A stretch of 64,000 nt of DNA from Candidatus Korobacter versatilis. GTDB lineage: Bacteria > Acidobacteriota > Terriglobia > Terriglobales > Acidobacteriaceae. How positions within the stretch are numbered: the stretch's first letter is position 1; each line of letters starts with the position of its first letter. The position numbers were made by a program, and so were the translations under genes. Location: NCBI GenBank assembly GCA_016185395.1, contig JACPNR010000006.1, forward strand, positions 1 to 64,000, read 5' to 3'. Of this stretch, positions 45,467 to 53,165 are shown piece by piece. A model generated the notes under the pieces. The model made no database searches. It worked only from the letters and a program-made list of their open reading frames with translations, and was not told where the DNA came from.

Positions 45467-45484
45467 AACCTAATCGCTTAGGTT
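45467..45484. promoter_or_regulatory. Inverted repeat AACCTAA-TCGC-TTAGGTT, likely operator of the DUF4160/DUF2442 pair
   Basis: A perfect seven-base inverted repeat with a four-base centre, adjoining the minus-strand -10 (TACTAT, 45462-45467) of the pair. It is also 28 bases upstream of the glnS -10. Such operators typify autoregulated two-gene modules. Confidence 0.5.
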
Positions 45485-45512
45485 TTTGAAAAGAATTAAT
45501 GTTCGCTCTCGT

Positions 45513-45518
45513 TATACT
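45513..45518 (+). promoter_or_regulatory. -10 hexamer TATACT of glnS
   Basis: TATACT, 12 bases before the glnS ATG. TTGAAA lies 21 bases further upstream, too far for a standard pair. The leader would be about five bases. Confidence 0.45.
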
Positions 45519-45530
45519 AGTGGATTCACT

Positions 45531-47261
45531 ATGAGTGCTCCGAACCTCAAGGCGAACACCGGCAACGCCGCGCCGCCCAACCCCAAGCCCTCGAACTTCA
45601 TCCGCGACATCATCGTGCGCGACCTGGAGGCGAAGAAGTTTGGCGACGCGCAGGTGCAGACGCGCTTCCCGCCGGAGCCGAACGGGTATCTGCACATCGG
45701 GCACTGCAAGGCCATTTGCCTCGACTTCCAGCTCGCCGACGAATTCGGCGGCAAGACCAACCTGCGCTTCGACGACACCAATCCGGAGAAAGAAGAGCAG
45801 GAGTACGTGGACTCGATCATGGCCGACGTGCGCTGGCTGGGCTTCGAGTGGGAGGGGCTCCACTACGCCTCGGATTATTTCGACCAGTTGCACGCCTGGG
45901 CGGTGAAGCTGATCGAGGCGGGCAAGGCGTACGTGGACGACCTGACGGCGGACGAGATCCGCCAGCACCGCGGCACATTGACGGAGCCGGGCAAGAACTC
46001 GCCATACCGCGACCGCAGCGTGGCCGAGAACCTCGACCTGTTCGAGCGCATGCGCCAGGGCGAGTTCCCCAACGGCGCGAAGGTGCTGCGCGCGAAGATC
46101 GACATGGCGGCACCGAACATCAACCTGCGCGACCCGGTGATGTACCGCATCCTGCACGCGGAGCATCACCGGACGGGCGCGAAGTGGTGCATCTACCCGA
46201 TGTACGACTACGCGCACGGGCAATCCGATTCGCTGGAGCGCGTGACGCATTCGATGTGCACGCTCGAGTTCACCGACCACCAGCCCATCTATCGCTGGTA
46301 CATCGAGCAGCTCGGCATCTTTCCCTCGCAGCAGATCGAGTTCGACCGCCTGAACCTGACGTACACGCTGCTGAGCAAGCGGAAGCTGCGGCAACTGGTG
46401 CAGGAGAAGCGCGTCGCGGGGTGGGACGACCCGCGCATGCCGACCATCTCGGGCATCCGGCGGCGCGGTTACACGCCGGAAGCAATGCGGAACTTCGTGG
46501 CCGCCGTGGGCGTGTCGCGCACGAACGGCTCGACGGATTTTGCCATGCTCGAGCACTTCGTCCGCGAAGACCTGAACAAGCGCGCGCACCGCGCCATGGC
46601 CGTGCTCAAGCCGCTGAAGCTGGTGATCGATAACTATCCCGAGGGCCAGGTCGAGGAGATGGAAGCGGTCAATAATCCGGAAGACCCCGGCGCCGGCGTG
46701 CGCAAGGTGCCGTTCGCGCGTGAGCTCTTCATCGACCAGGACGACTTCAAGGAAGAGCCCCCGAAGGGCTACTTCCGGCTTTCTCCGGGACGCGAGGTGC
46801 GGCTGCGCTTTGCCTACTTCGTCACGGCGACCTCGGTGGTGAAGAACGCGGCGGGCGAGGTGGTCGAGGTCCACGCGACGTATGACCCGGCGACGCGCGG
46901 CGGCAACAATCCTCCCGACGGCCGCAAGGTGAAGGGGACGATCCACTGGGTGTGCGCGAGGCACGCGGTGGAGGCGGAGCTGCGCCTCTACGACAAACTC
47001 TTCACCAAGCCGGATCCGAACGACGTTCCCGAAGGCCAGGAGTTCACCGCGAACCTGAATGCGCAGTCGCTCGAGGTGGCGACGACAGCGAAACTCGAGC
47101 CATCCCTGGCGAGCGCGAAGCCCGGCGACCGATACCAGTTCGAGCGCGTGGGATATTTCTGCGCCGATCCGGATTCAAAGCCGGGCAAGCTGGTGTTCAA
47201 CCGGACCGTGGCGCTGAAAGATAGCTGGGCGAAGCAGGAGAAGCGCGGCGGGGCTAAGTAG
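45531..47261 (+). CDS. glnS: Glutaminyl-tRNA synthetase
   Basis: 576 residues from ATG 45531. GlnRS charges tRNA-Gln with glutamine. The N-terminal Rossmann fold has [19 protein letters not shown] with the HIGH motif; KMSKS appears as [31 protein letters not shown] belongs to the anticodon-recognition transition. The C-terminal half is the beta-barrel anticodon-binding region of the Gln type, ending GVGYF-like. The start is preceded by TATACT 12 bases away, so the leader is extremely short. The frame is open upstream to 45486, but that part lies in the promoter. A repeat-palindrome follows the stop. Confidence 0.97.
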   Translation: MSAPNLKANTGNAAPPNPKPSNFIRDIIVRDLEAKKFGDAQVQTRFPPEPNGYLHIGHCKAICLDFQLADEFGGKTNLRFDDTNPEKEEQEYVDSIMADVRWLGFEWEGLHYASDYFDQLHAWAVKLIEAGKAYVDDLTADEIRQHRGTLTEPGKNSPYRDRSVAENLDLFERMRQGEFPNGAKVLRAKIDMAAPNINLRDPVMYRILHAEHHRTGAKWCIYPMYDYAHGQSDSLERVTHSMCTLEFTDHQPIYRWYIEQLGIFPSQQIEFDRLNLTYTLLSKRKLRQLVQEKRVAGWDDPRMPTISGIRRRGYTPEAMRNFVAAVGVSRTNGSTDFAMLEHFVREDLNKRAHRAMAVLKPLKLVIDNYPEGQVEEMEAVNNPEDPGAGVRKVPFARELFIDQDDFKEEPPKGYFRLSPGREVRLRFAYFVTATSVVKNAAGEVVEVHATYDPATRGGNNPPDGRKVKGTIHWVCARHAVEAELRLYDKLFTKPDPNDVPEGQEFTANLNAQSLEVATTAKLEPSLASAKPGDRYQFERVGYFCADPDSKPGKLVFNRTVALKDSWAKQEKRGGAK

Positions 47262-47276
47262 CACAGTCAAAAGGCG

Positions 47277-47341
47277 TCACACGAAGGGAGCACGAAGGTG
47301 CCTTTCAGCTCCTTCGTGTTTCCTTAGTGTCCTTCGTGTGA
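47277..47341. repeat. Iterated palindrome (CACGAAGG units) after glnS
   Basis: Left TCACACGAAGG (47277-47287) repeated as CACGAAGG, and right CCTTCGTGTGA (47331-47341), an exact 11-base inverted copy, with further CCTTCGTG units between. Related to the TCACGAAGG element at 22222. Confidence 0.7.
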
Positions 47342-47375
47342 ACGGGGTACATTCCCTAAAGCTGAAGGAGGCGCC

Positions 47376-47762
47376 ATGTCCCGTTCCCTGGGTTTTATCG
47401 GGCTGATCATCGTGGTGGCGGTGGGCGCGGTAATCTACATGAAGCAGGTGCAGAGCGCTTCGCCGGCGGGCGTGGAAGGCGCGGGCGCGAATCCGCAGGC
47501 GACCGTGGACATTGCCGGCATCAAGAACGACCTGCTTTCCATCGCGCAGGCGGAGCGCGCGCACATGGCGTCGCAAGGCAAGTATGTCTCGCTGGACGAG
47601 CTGGTCTCCGCCGGTGAGCTGAACGTGGTGAAGACGCGCCGCCCGGGCTGGACGTTCTCTTCCGAAGCCAGCGACTCCAGCTTCAAGGTGACGGCGACGT
47701 ATCCGACGAACCCGCCGACGCGGTTGTCGGTGGATGAGAGCATGAGCGTGAAGTCGGAGTAG
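47376..47762 (+). CDS. Small membrane-anchored hypothetical protein, pilin-like layout
   Basis: 128 residues from ATG 47376, with AAGGAGG six bases upstream. MSRSLGFIGLIIVVAVGAVIYM is an N-terminal hydrophobic helix, followed by a helical stretch (IAGIKNDLLSIAQAERAHMAS) and a beta-like part ending (KVTATYPTNPPTRLSVDESM). The layout of a long helix followed by KYVSLDEL- and SSFKVTATYP-type strands recalls type IV pilin-like or minor pseudopilin proteins, but the prepilin-peptidase site GFTLIE is not present. Function unknown. It is independent of glnS because of the intervening palindrome and a TACATT hexamer. Confidence 0.75.
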   Translation: MSRSLGFIGLIIVVAVGAVIYMKQVQSASPAGVEGAGANPQATVDIAGIKNDLLSIAQAERAHMASQGKYVSLDELVSAGELNVVKTRRPGWTFSSEASDSSFKVTATYPTNPPTRLSVDESMSVKSE

Positions 47763-47780
47763 GTCTCCGTGTGGGGTTGA

Positions 47781-47876
47781 TTTACATCCCGAGCACCGCC
47801 GCGGCGGGCGAGGGAACCCTACCTAATCAGAAATCCTCGCGAGGATAGGGATTCCTCCCTTCGCTCGGAATGTAAA
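47781..47876. repeat. Long palindrome, TACATCC family, second copy
   Basis: The left arm begins TTTACATCCCGAGC and includes GCGAGGGAACCCTA (47781-47821); the right arm TAGGGATTCCTC... ends TCGGAATGTAAA (47846-47876). A central TCCTCGCGAGGA adds another hairpin. It shares the arms of the element at 18619 and lies between two convergent genes. Confidence 0.75.
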
Positions 47877-47903
47877 AGCCCAGCCGGAAGAAAGAAGCAA
47901 GGG

Positions 47904-48470
47904 CTACTTGTGGATGTGCGGGCTTTGCGGCGTGTTCTTGCGCGTGGAGGGCTCGCGCTGCTGCGTGACGCCGCCGGCCGCCACCGGCTTGCCCACCACC
48001 ACGTTGAAAGCGATGGGCAGCGTCTTCGGCGGGAAGCAGGCTTTGTCGTTGCAGGCCTGGTACTTCAGCTCGCCGTGGACGGTGTACGGTCCCGTGGTCG
48101 CGGAGCGCGAGGCGCTGACCTGCGCCGTGATGTGGAAGTCGCCGGAGTAGACGCTCAGCTTGTCCTTGGGAGAGAACGAGAGCGCCAGCTCCTCGCCATT
48201 GGGATACTGGATCTTGCCGACGGCGAGGTCGGTGGGCGGCATGAAGCGGAGTTTGGTGGGGATGAGGAACTCGGACTTCGGCGTGCTCGAATTGACGTGC
48301 ATGCCATCTTTCACGCGGAAGTCGAGCTCGAGCACGGCGGGCCTGCCGGAGGCGACTTCCAACTTCTTTACCGGCGCCATGGTCACGAACTGGTCATTGG
48401 TCCCGGGCGAGAGGGACTGCGCCGCAGCGAGCGCGGCGCAAACTAATGTGAGGAGGAGCGAGCGTTTCAC
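47904..48470 (-). CDS. DsbD N-terminal (alpha) domain-like secreted protein
   Basis: 188 residues from GTG 48468-48470. A signal peptide (MKRSLLLTLVCAALAAAQS) targets it to the periplasm. The domain is the DsbD_N (immunoglobulin-like) fold: VLELDFRVKDGMHVNSSTPK and GELKYQACNDKACFPPKTLPI, the latter carrying the Cys pair that shuttles electrons. Its start overlaps the stop of the TlpA-like gene (AAGTGAAA), so the three genes of this block are tightly coupled. Together with CcdA and TlpA it supplies the alpha, membrane and thioredoxin modules of DsbD as three separate chains. The C-terminal tail (QQREPSTRKNTPQSPHIHK) is extra. Confidence 0.87.
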   Translation of the reverse strand: MKRSLLLTLVCAALAAAQSLSPGTNDQFVTMAPVKKLEVASGRPAVLELDFRVKDGMHVNSSTPKSEFLIPTKLRFMPPTDLAVGKIQYPNGEELALSFSPKDKLSVYSGDFHITAQVSASRSATTGPYTVHGELKYQACNDKACFPPKTLPIAFNVVVGKPVAAGGVTQQREPSTRKNTPQSPHIHK

Positions 48471-49048
48471 TTGGTGTCCTTGGTGACATCCTTAGAAGCC
48501 AATGCCAGCTTGATGTTGTCTTCGATCTCGCTTTTGCTTACCAGGCCGACGACGCGGTCGATGATCTTGCCGTCGCGTCCGATGTAGACGGTGGTGGGAA
48601 GTCCCTGGACGGCGTACGCGTCGCCTACGGCATTCTTGCCTTGCAGCACCTGGTAGTTCACTCCCATGTCGCGCGCGAACTTCATGATGGCGTCCTTGCT
48701 GGAGTCATCCTGCGCCACGCCGAGGACGACCAGCCCCTGGTCGGCGTACTTCTTCTGGAACTCCACGAACCAGGGCATCTCGACCTTGCAGGGCTCGCAC
48801 CATGTTGCCCAGAAGTTGAGCAGCACGCCCTTGCCGCGATAGTCGGAGAGCTTCACCAGCTTGCCACCGGGGTCGGAGAGGGAGACGAGTTGGAAGTCGG
48901 GCGCCTGGGCGCCCTTCACTTCGGTGGGCAGGGCCTGGGCGTCGGGCGCGAGTCCGGCGCCGGACTGCCGCGCCATGCGGCGTCCGACGACGAGCATGGC
49001 GGTGACGGTGAGGATGACCACGAGCATCACGACCGAGTTACGTCTCAC
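48467..49048 (-). CDS. TlpA/ResA-type thiol-disulfide oxidoreductase
   Basis: 193 residues from GTG 49046-49048; GGAGAAG stands six bases upstream. An N-terminal helix (VVMLVVILTVTAMLVVGRRM) anchors it to the outer face of the membrane. The thioredoxin-like domain has the active site FWATWCEPCKVEMP (CEPC), VAQDDSSKDAIMKFARDMGV and the cis-Pro region QGLPTTVYIGRDG. It would reduce or oxidise periplasmic cysteines, often for cytochrome c maturation. The preceding ccdA stop overlaps this start by two bases (CTGTGA). It passes electrons between CcdA and the DsbD alpha-like protein. Confidence 0.93.
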   Translation of the reverse strand: MRRNSVVMLVVILTVTAMLVVGRRMARQSGAGLAPDAQALPTEVKGAQAPDFQLVSLSDPGGKLVKLSDYRGKGVLLNFWATWCEPCKVEMPWFVEFQKKYADQGLVVLGVAQDDSSKDAIMKFARDMGVNYQVLQGKNAVGDAYAVQGLPTTVYIGRDGKIIDRVVGLVSKSEIEDNIKLALASKDVTKDTK

Positions 49049-49785
49049 AGAAACTTCTCCTGAAGTGCGCGGAAGAGCGGGACCTTGGCGAGCCACACGT
49101 TGAGCAGTCCGAACTTGCCGTAGAACACGAGCACGCCCAGGCAGATGAGCAGCACGCCGCTTGCGACCTCGACCTTGTGCAGATGGACGCGGAACTTGCC
49201 GTAGAAGTGCATGAACCAGTCCACGGCCAGGGCGGTGATGAGGAATGGTACCGCGAGCCCGAGCGAATAGACGGCCAGCAACAGGATGCCTTTCGCCAGC
49301 GTGTTCTGCTCGGCGGCGAACTTCAGGACGGCGGCGAGGATGGGGCCGATGCACGGGCTCCATCCGAAGGCGAAGGCGAAGCCGAGCAGGAAGGAGCCGG
49401 CGGGCGAAGGCTCCGTCTTCACGCTGTTGAGGCGCGCGTCGCGATAGAGGAAGGGGATGCGCAGGATGCCGGTGAGGTGCAGGCCGAAGAGGATGATGAC
49501 CACGCCGGCGAGGTAGAGGATCCATTCCTTGTAGCGGCCGAGAAGCTGTCCCAGGCCGGTGGCGGCCGCGCCGAAGGCGATGAAGACCACGCTGAAGCCG
49601 AGGATGAACAGGATGGCGTGGAACAGCACTTTCCTTTTCAGCGACTTATCGCCCGCCTGAAGCTCTTCCACGCTCACGCCCGAGATGAGCGAGACGTATC
49701 CCGGCACCAGCGGCAACACGCAGGGCGAGAGGAACGAGAGCACCCCGGCAAGGAACGCCGCGATCGGCAGTGGCAGGCTGGACAT
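49045..49785 (-). CDS. ccdA: CcdA/DsbD membrane-domain protein
   Basis: 246 residues, six membrane helices. CcdA carries electrons from cytosolic thioredoxin across the membrane. The two conserved Cys motifs are present: LSFLSPCVLPLVPGY near residue 22 and FAFGWSPCIGPIL near residue 145, each in a helix. Other helices are AILFILGFSVVFIAFGAAAT and GILLLAVYSLGLAVPFLITAL. It is the first gene of a three-gene, overlapping operon. TAGAAT lies 11 bases upstream of ATG on the minus strand. Without a partner DsbD beta-gamma fusion, the modules here must work as separate subunits. Confidence 0.95.
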   Translation of the reverse strand: MSSLPLPIAAFLAGVLSFLSPCVLPLVPGYVSLISGVSVEELQAGDKSLKRKVLFHAILFILGFSVVFIAFGAAATGLGQLLGRYKEWILYLAGVVIILFGLHLTGILRIPFLYRDARLNSVKTEPSPAGSFLLGFAFAFGWSPCIGPILAAVLKFAAEQNTLAKGILLLAVYSLGLAVPFLITALAVDWFMHFYGKFRVHLHKVEVASGVLLICLGVLVFYGKFGLLNVWLAKVPLFRALQEKFL

Positions 49786-49888
49786 TTGAGTCTCTTATTC
49801 TAACAACCGGGGCTGCTGGCGCTAAGGGTACGAAGGTGCCAGTCTGATAGATTCCCTTGCTGGTCACTCGGTTACAGAAGGTGGCTTA

Positions 49889-49969
49889 CGCCGCGGATCT
49901 CGCGGATGTCGCGGATGAAACCGAAAGAAAGCTTCGTCTGATCCGCGTAGATCGGTGTTATCCGCGGCG
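49889..49969. repeat. Complete iterated palindrome (CGCGGAT units)
   Basis: Left arm CGCCGCGGATCTCGCGGATG... with three CGCGGAT units (49889-49916). The right arm is ATCCGCGTAGATCGG... ending ATCCGCGGCG (49941-49969). The same arms flank the GxxExxY gene at 36632/37056. Confidence 0.75.
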
Positions 49970-50061
49970 AGGCTTTCCCCTGAGGAAAAGTATTTACTCA
50001 TCGCGCAATTGCACTCGCACGTCACTCGGGCTATGCTGCGCTCAGTTCCGACACTGACCTC

Positions 50062-50724
50062 ATGGCCAATTTTTTCGAGCCGCCTCGCTACATCGCGCTG
50101 GAAGGTCCCATTCGAGTCGGCAAGAGCACTCTGGCGAAGATCATCGCCGAGCGGCTGAACGCGCAGCGCGTGACCGAGCCGGAAGACAATCCCTTCCTCA
50201 ACGCCTTTTACGACGACCAGCCGGGGGCGGCGTTCCAGGCGCAGTTCTCGTTCCTCATCCAGCGTTTCGACCAGCTGCGCGCGCTCGAGGTCGGCCCGAA
50301 TACGCGCAAGACCGTGGTCGCGGACTACATCATCGAAAAGGACAAGCTGTTCGCGAACATCAATCTTTCGGACGAAGAGCTGCGCGTCTACGACCAGTAC
50401 TACAAGTACTTCCGCTCGCAGTTGCCCACGCCCGACCTGGTCATCTACCTGCAGGCCACGCCGGAGGTGCTGAAGAAGCGGCTGAAGAAAAAGGGCGCGC
50501 CGGACGAGGTGGCCATCTCCGACGATTACATCGAGGAAGTGGCGAAGGCGTACGAGCACTTCTTCTTCCACTACACGTCGAGCGACCTGCTCATCGTGAA
50601 CACCTCGGAGATCGACTTCGTCGACCGGCACGAGGACCTGCAAGAGCTGCTGCGGCGGGTGTCGGAGCCGATCAAGGGGACGCAGTACTTCCTGCCGCTT
50701 GGGGCTGACGCGGCTTCCGCCTAG
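50062..50724 (+). CDS. Deoxynucleoside kinase (dGK/dAK family)
   Basis: 220 residues from ATG 50062. The P-loop GPIRVGKST is at about residues 13-21. Other motifs are EPEDNPFLNAFY (substrate base), FQAQFSFLIQRFDQL, the DRY-like YIIEKDKLFANINL, and the lid LKKRLKKKG. Members phosphorylate deoxyadenosine, deoxyguanosine or deoxycytidine for DNA precursor salvage. The substrate cannot be told from the sequence here. A complete iterated palindrome and a TATTTA hexamer lie upstream. A 58-residue membrane protein follows nine bases downstream and could be co-transcribed. Confidence 0.93.
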   Translation: MANFFEPPRYIALEGPIRVGKSTLAKIIAERLNAQRVTEPEDNPFLNAFYDDQPGAAFQAQFSFLIQRFDQLRALEVGPNTRKTVVADYIIEKDKLFANINLSDEELRVYDQYYKYFRSQLPTPDLVIYLQATPEVLKKRLKKKGAPDEVAISDDYIEEVAKAYEHFFFHYTSSDLLIVNTSEIDFVDRHEDLQELLRRVSEPIKGTQYFLPLGADAASA

Positions 50725-50732
50725 AATTCCAC

Positions 50733-50909
50733 ATGCCTAGCGATCAAACACGGCTGTTCTGGTACGGCCTTCTTGTTGCAATCGCACTGGCGGGATTTTG
50801 GATGTCGGTTTCTTACTTCCACAACGGGTTGTTAACCGCGGCCGCATTCGTTGTGTGGTGGAGTGTCTTGTACGCGGCGTTTTACAAGGAATCACAGAAG
50901 CGGGACTAA
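50733..50909 (+). CDS. Small two-helix membrane protein (58 residues)
   Basis: ATG 50733 opens a 58-codon frame ending TAA 50907-50909. The chain starts MPSDQTRLFWYG, followed by helix GLLVAIALAGFWMSVSYF and helix TAAAFVVWWSVLYAAFY, then a polar tail KESQKRD. It starts nine bases after the kinase gene stop. No Shine-Dalgarno is strong. The two well-defined hydrophobic segments, the polar ends and the lack of overlap with anything else make it probable, though no homologue is recognised. It is below the length most gene finders use. Confidence 0.65.
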   Translation: MPSDQTRLFWYGLLVAIALAGFWMSVSYFHNGLLTAAAFVVWWSVLYAAFYKESQKRD

Positions 50910-50997
50910 TTCCGCCATCCTGAAGGCTGTTCCAATTATAGAACAAGCCACACTTTCGTTGTGGACTCGGCGACCTCCGCGGTAAAACGGGACTCTC

Positions 50998-52527
50998 ATG
51001 TCACCCGAGGCCCTCGCGCGCGCCATCCAGGACTTCCTCGGCGAAGCTCCGTCGGCCGTAGTGCGCGAGGAGGGCGAGATAACGTTCGACTTTTCGAGCG
51101 CGCGCTACAGCGTGTCTTCGGAGCACGGCAAGTGCGTGCTGCACTTGTGGTCGGGCGAGCGCAACGCGGTGCGCCGCGTGGTTGACGCCGAGCAGAAGGA
51201 CCGCGTGCTGCGGCTCCAGGTGCAACGCTTCGGCCGCGGGCAGCCGACGAAGCTCGAGATATGCCGCGACCGCGACCAGCGGACGCCGACGGCAAAAAAG
51301 GCCGCGCGCACGGCGTACAAGCGGCTGCTGGAGCGCGTGCTGGCGAAGAGCTTTCCGGATGCCAATGTCGAGAAGCTTACGTCGGCCATGGACCTGGAGC
51401 AATCGTTTGGGCCCATCTACACGCGCGGGCTGCTGCGTCGCGGGAATTCGGCGTTCGCGGTGCTGGGCGTGAACGCGAGCGAGACGCAAGCGTCGGTGGA
51501 TGCCGCGCTGACTTTCGGATTGCTGTGGCTCGACCACTGCCGCTACCGCGATGCTCGGCGCGTGGTCGAAGGGCTGCAACTGTTCGTCCCGCCACGAACC
51601 TCGGCCATCGTGCGCGAGCGGATGGCGCACCTGAATCACGCGGCGGCGAAGTTCGCGCTGTATGAACTCGATGAGCGCGAGCTGGCGCTTGCGGTTGTCG
51701 ATTGTCGCGACCGCGGCAACGTGGCCACGCGCCTGGTACGCGCGCCGGATGAGCGCGCCGCACGCGAGCGCTTTGCGGCGCAGACCGCGCGAGTGCGCGC
51801 CATCGTTCCAGACGCGGAAGCGGTCGTGCTCAACGGGACAGAGATGGCCTATCGCCTGCATGGGCTGGAGTTCGCGCACGCGCGCATCGCCGCGCTGCCG
51901 GGTTCGTTCCGGAACGCAGCCGAGTTGAGCTTCGGGCCGCCGCCGCAGGAGACGCTGCTCACCGACGACACTGGCGCCGACTTCGAGCGCTTTGCGCGCA
52001 TGCTGGCGGCGGCGCGCGTGTCGCACGCGGACCGCACCAACCCGCTGTACCGGATGCATCCCGAGCGGTGGCTCGAGTCCTTGGTCTCGCGCAACCTGGC
52101 GCAGCTCGACGCGCGGCTGCTTTCCGCGCCGGTGTATTCGCAGGTGCCGGCGTTCTCGGCGAGCGACCGCGCGATGATCGACGTGCTCGGCGTGACGCGC
52201 GAGAGCCGCCTCGCCGTGATCGAACTCAAGGCGGATGAGGACATTCACCTGCCGCTACAGGGGATCGACTACTGGGCGCGGGTCGAGTGGCACCATCAGC
52301 GCGGCGAATTCAAGCAGTTTGGATATTTTGCCGGCGTCGAGTTGTCGCCCGCGCCGCCGCTGCTGCTGCTGGTCGCGCCCGCGCTGCGCGTGCATCCCGC
52401 AACGGACACGCTGCTGCGTTACATCTCTCCGGAAATCGATTGCGAGCTGTTGGGGATCGATGAGCGTTGGCGGGAGGAGTTGCGGGTGGTTTTCAGGAAG
52501 CGCAGCCGGTCGCAGGGTGCAGACTAA
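50998..52527 (+). CDS. Large uncharacterised protein with C-terminal PD-(D/E)XK nuclease-like signature
   Basis: 509 residues from ATG 50998. The first 390 residues show no known domain; they are charged and helical (e.g. ERVLAKSFPDANVEKLTSAM), with a TTDDTGADFERFARML segment. The C-terminal part has D395 in AMIDVLGVTRE, then E409-x-K411 in LAVIELKAD, then Q421-xxx-Y425 in LPLQGIDYW. That order (D...ExK...QxxxY) is typical of RecB-like members of the nuclease superfamily. The fold and role are inferred only from these residues. No restriction or recombination genes are adjacent. It is monocistronic, and an iterated palindrome overlaps its stop. Confidence 0.8.
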   Translation: MSPEALARAIQDFLGEAPSAVVREEGEITFDFSSARYSVSSEHGKCVLHLWSGERNAVRRVVDAEQKDRVLRLQVQRFGRGQPTKLEICRDRDQRTPTAKKAARTAYKRLLERVLAKSFPDANVEKLTSAMDLEQSFGPIYTRGLLRRGNSAFAVLGVNASETQASVDAALTFGLLWLDHCRYRDARRVVEGLQLFVPPRTSAIVRERMAHLNHAAAKFALYELDERELALAVVDCRDRGNVATRLVRAPDERAARERFAAQTARVRAIVPDAEAVVLNGTEMAYRLHGLEFAHARIAALPGSFRNAAELSFGPPPQETLLTDDTGADFERFARMLAAARVSHADRTNPLYRMHPERWLESLVSRNLAQLDARLLSAPVYSQVPAFSASDRAMIDVLGVTRESRLAVIELKADEDIHLPLQGIDYWARVEWHHQRGEFKQFGYFAGVELSPAPPLLLLVAPALRVHPATDTLLRYISPEIDCELLGIDERWREELRVVFRKRSRSQGAD

Positions 52528-52608
52528 AAACCATTAGCCACGGATTACACGGATTTGGTTTGATAATTCCTATCCGTGGCATCCGTGCAATCCGTGGCTA
52601 GAGGTTTT
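52526..52608. repeat. Iterated palindrome (CACGGAT units) after the 50998 gene
   Basis: Left arm AGCCACGGATTACACGGAT (52536-52554) and right arm ATCCGTGCAATCCGTGGCT (52581-52599) match with one mismatch in 19. AAAACC/GGTTTT at the ends extend the stem. It lies between convergent genes. Confidence 0.78.
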
Positions 52609-52611
52609 GAA

Positions 52612-53049
52612 CTATCCGCCGGCGGCGTCGTTGGTGAGCGAGGTCTCGAGCGAGTCGAGTTCCTGGGTGAGCTCGTCCACTTGCGCCTGCAGCAGGTTGC
52701 GGATGGAGAGGATGCCGAGCAGGCGTGCCTGGTCGTCGGCGACCGGCAGGTGGCGGATGTGCTTCTCGACCATGACCTCGAGCGCTTCACGCGCGCTGGT
52801 GTGGACGGTGGCCATCATCACGGGAGTGTTCATCATCTCGCGGACTTCCGTCTTGGCGGGGTTCTTGCCGCTGAGCGCGAACTTCTTGAGCACGTCGCGT
52901 TCGGTGAAGATGCCGGCGACTTTGTTCTCTTTATCGACCACGGCGACCGCGCCCACGCGGCTGGCGATCATCAGGTTGATGGCGTCGGCGATGGTGGTCT
53001 CAGGATTGACCTTGGCGGGGACTTCGTCACAGAGGGTCAGGATGTTCAT
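52612..53049 (-). CDS. Two-CBS-domain protein
   Basis: 145 residues from ATG 53047-53049, with GAGGAG seven bases upstream. Two CBS domains are clear: residues about 8-60 (AKVNPETTIADAINLMIASRVGAVAV followed by VAGIFTERDVL) and about 72-125 (MVEKHIRHLPVADDQARLLGILSIRNLL). CBS pairs bind adenosine nucleotides and regulate other proteins. No catalytic part is fused here, so it is a stand-alone sensor, a very common class. The C-terminus is a short acidic helix. The partner is unknown. Confidence 0.93.
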   Translation of the reverse strand: MNILTLCDEVPAKVNPETTIADAINLMIASRVGAVAVVDKENKVAGIFTERDVLKKFALSGKNPAKTEVREMMNTPVMMATVHTSAREALEVMVEKHIRHLPVADDQARLLGILSIRNLLQAQVDELTQELDSLETSLTNDAAGG

Positions 53050-53165
53050 ACTCGCTCCTCATCGTGCTTGGGCGGGCCTCGCGCAGCCGCCCCCTCGGCG
53101 GGCACGGCGCCCATGTGGGCCGCCATTATGGACCCCTGCGGGATGAAGTCAAGAGTTGCCGAGAG

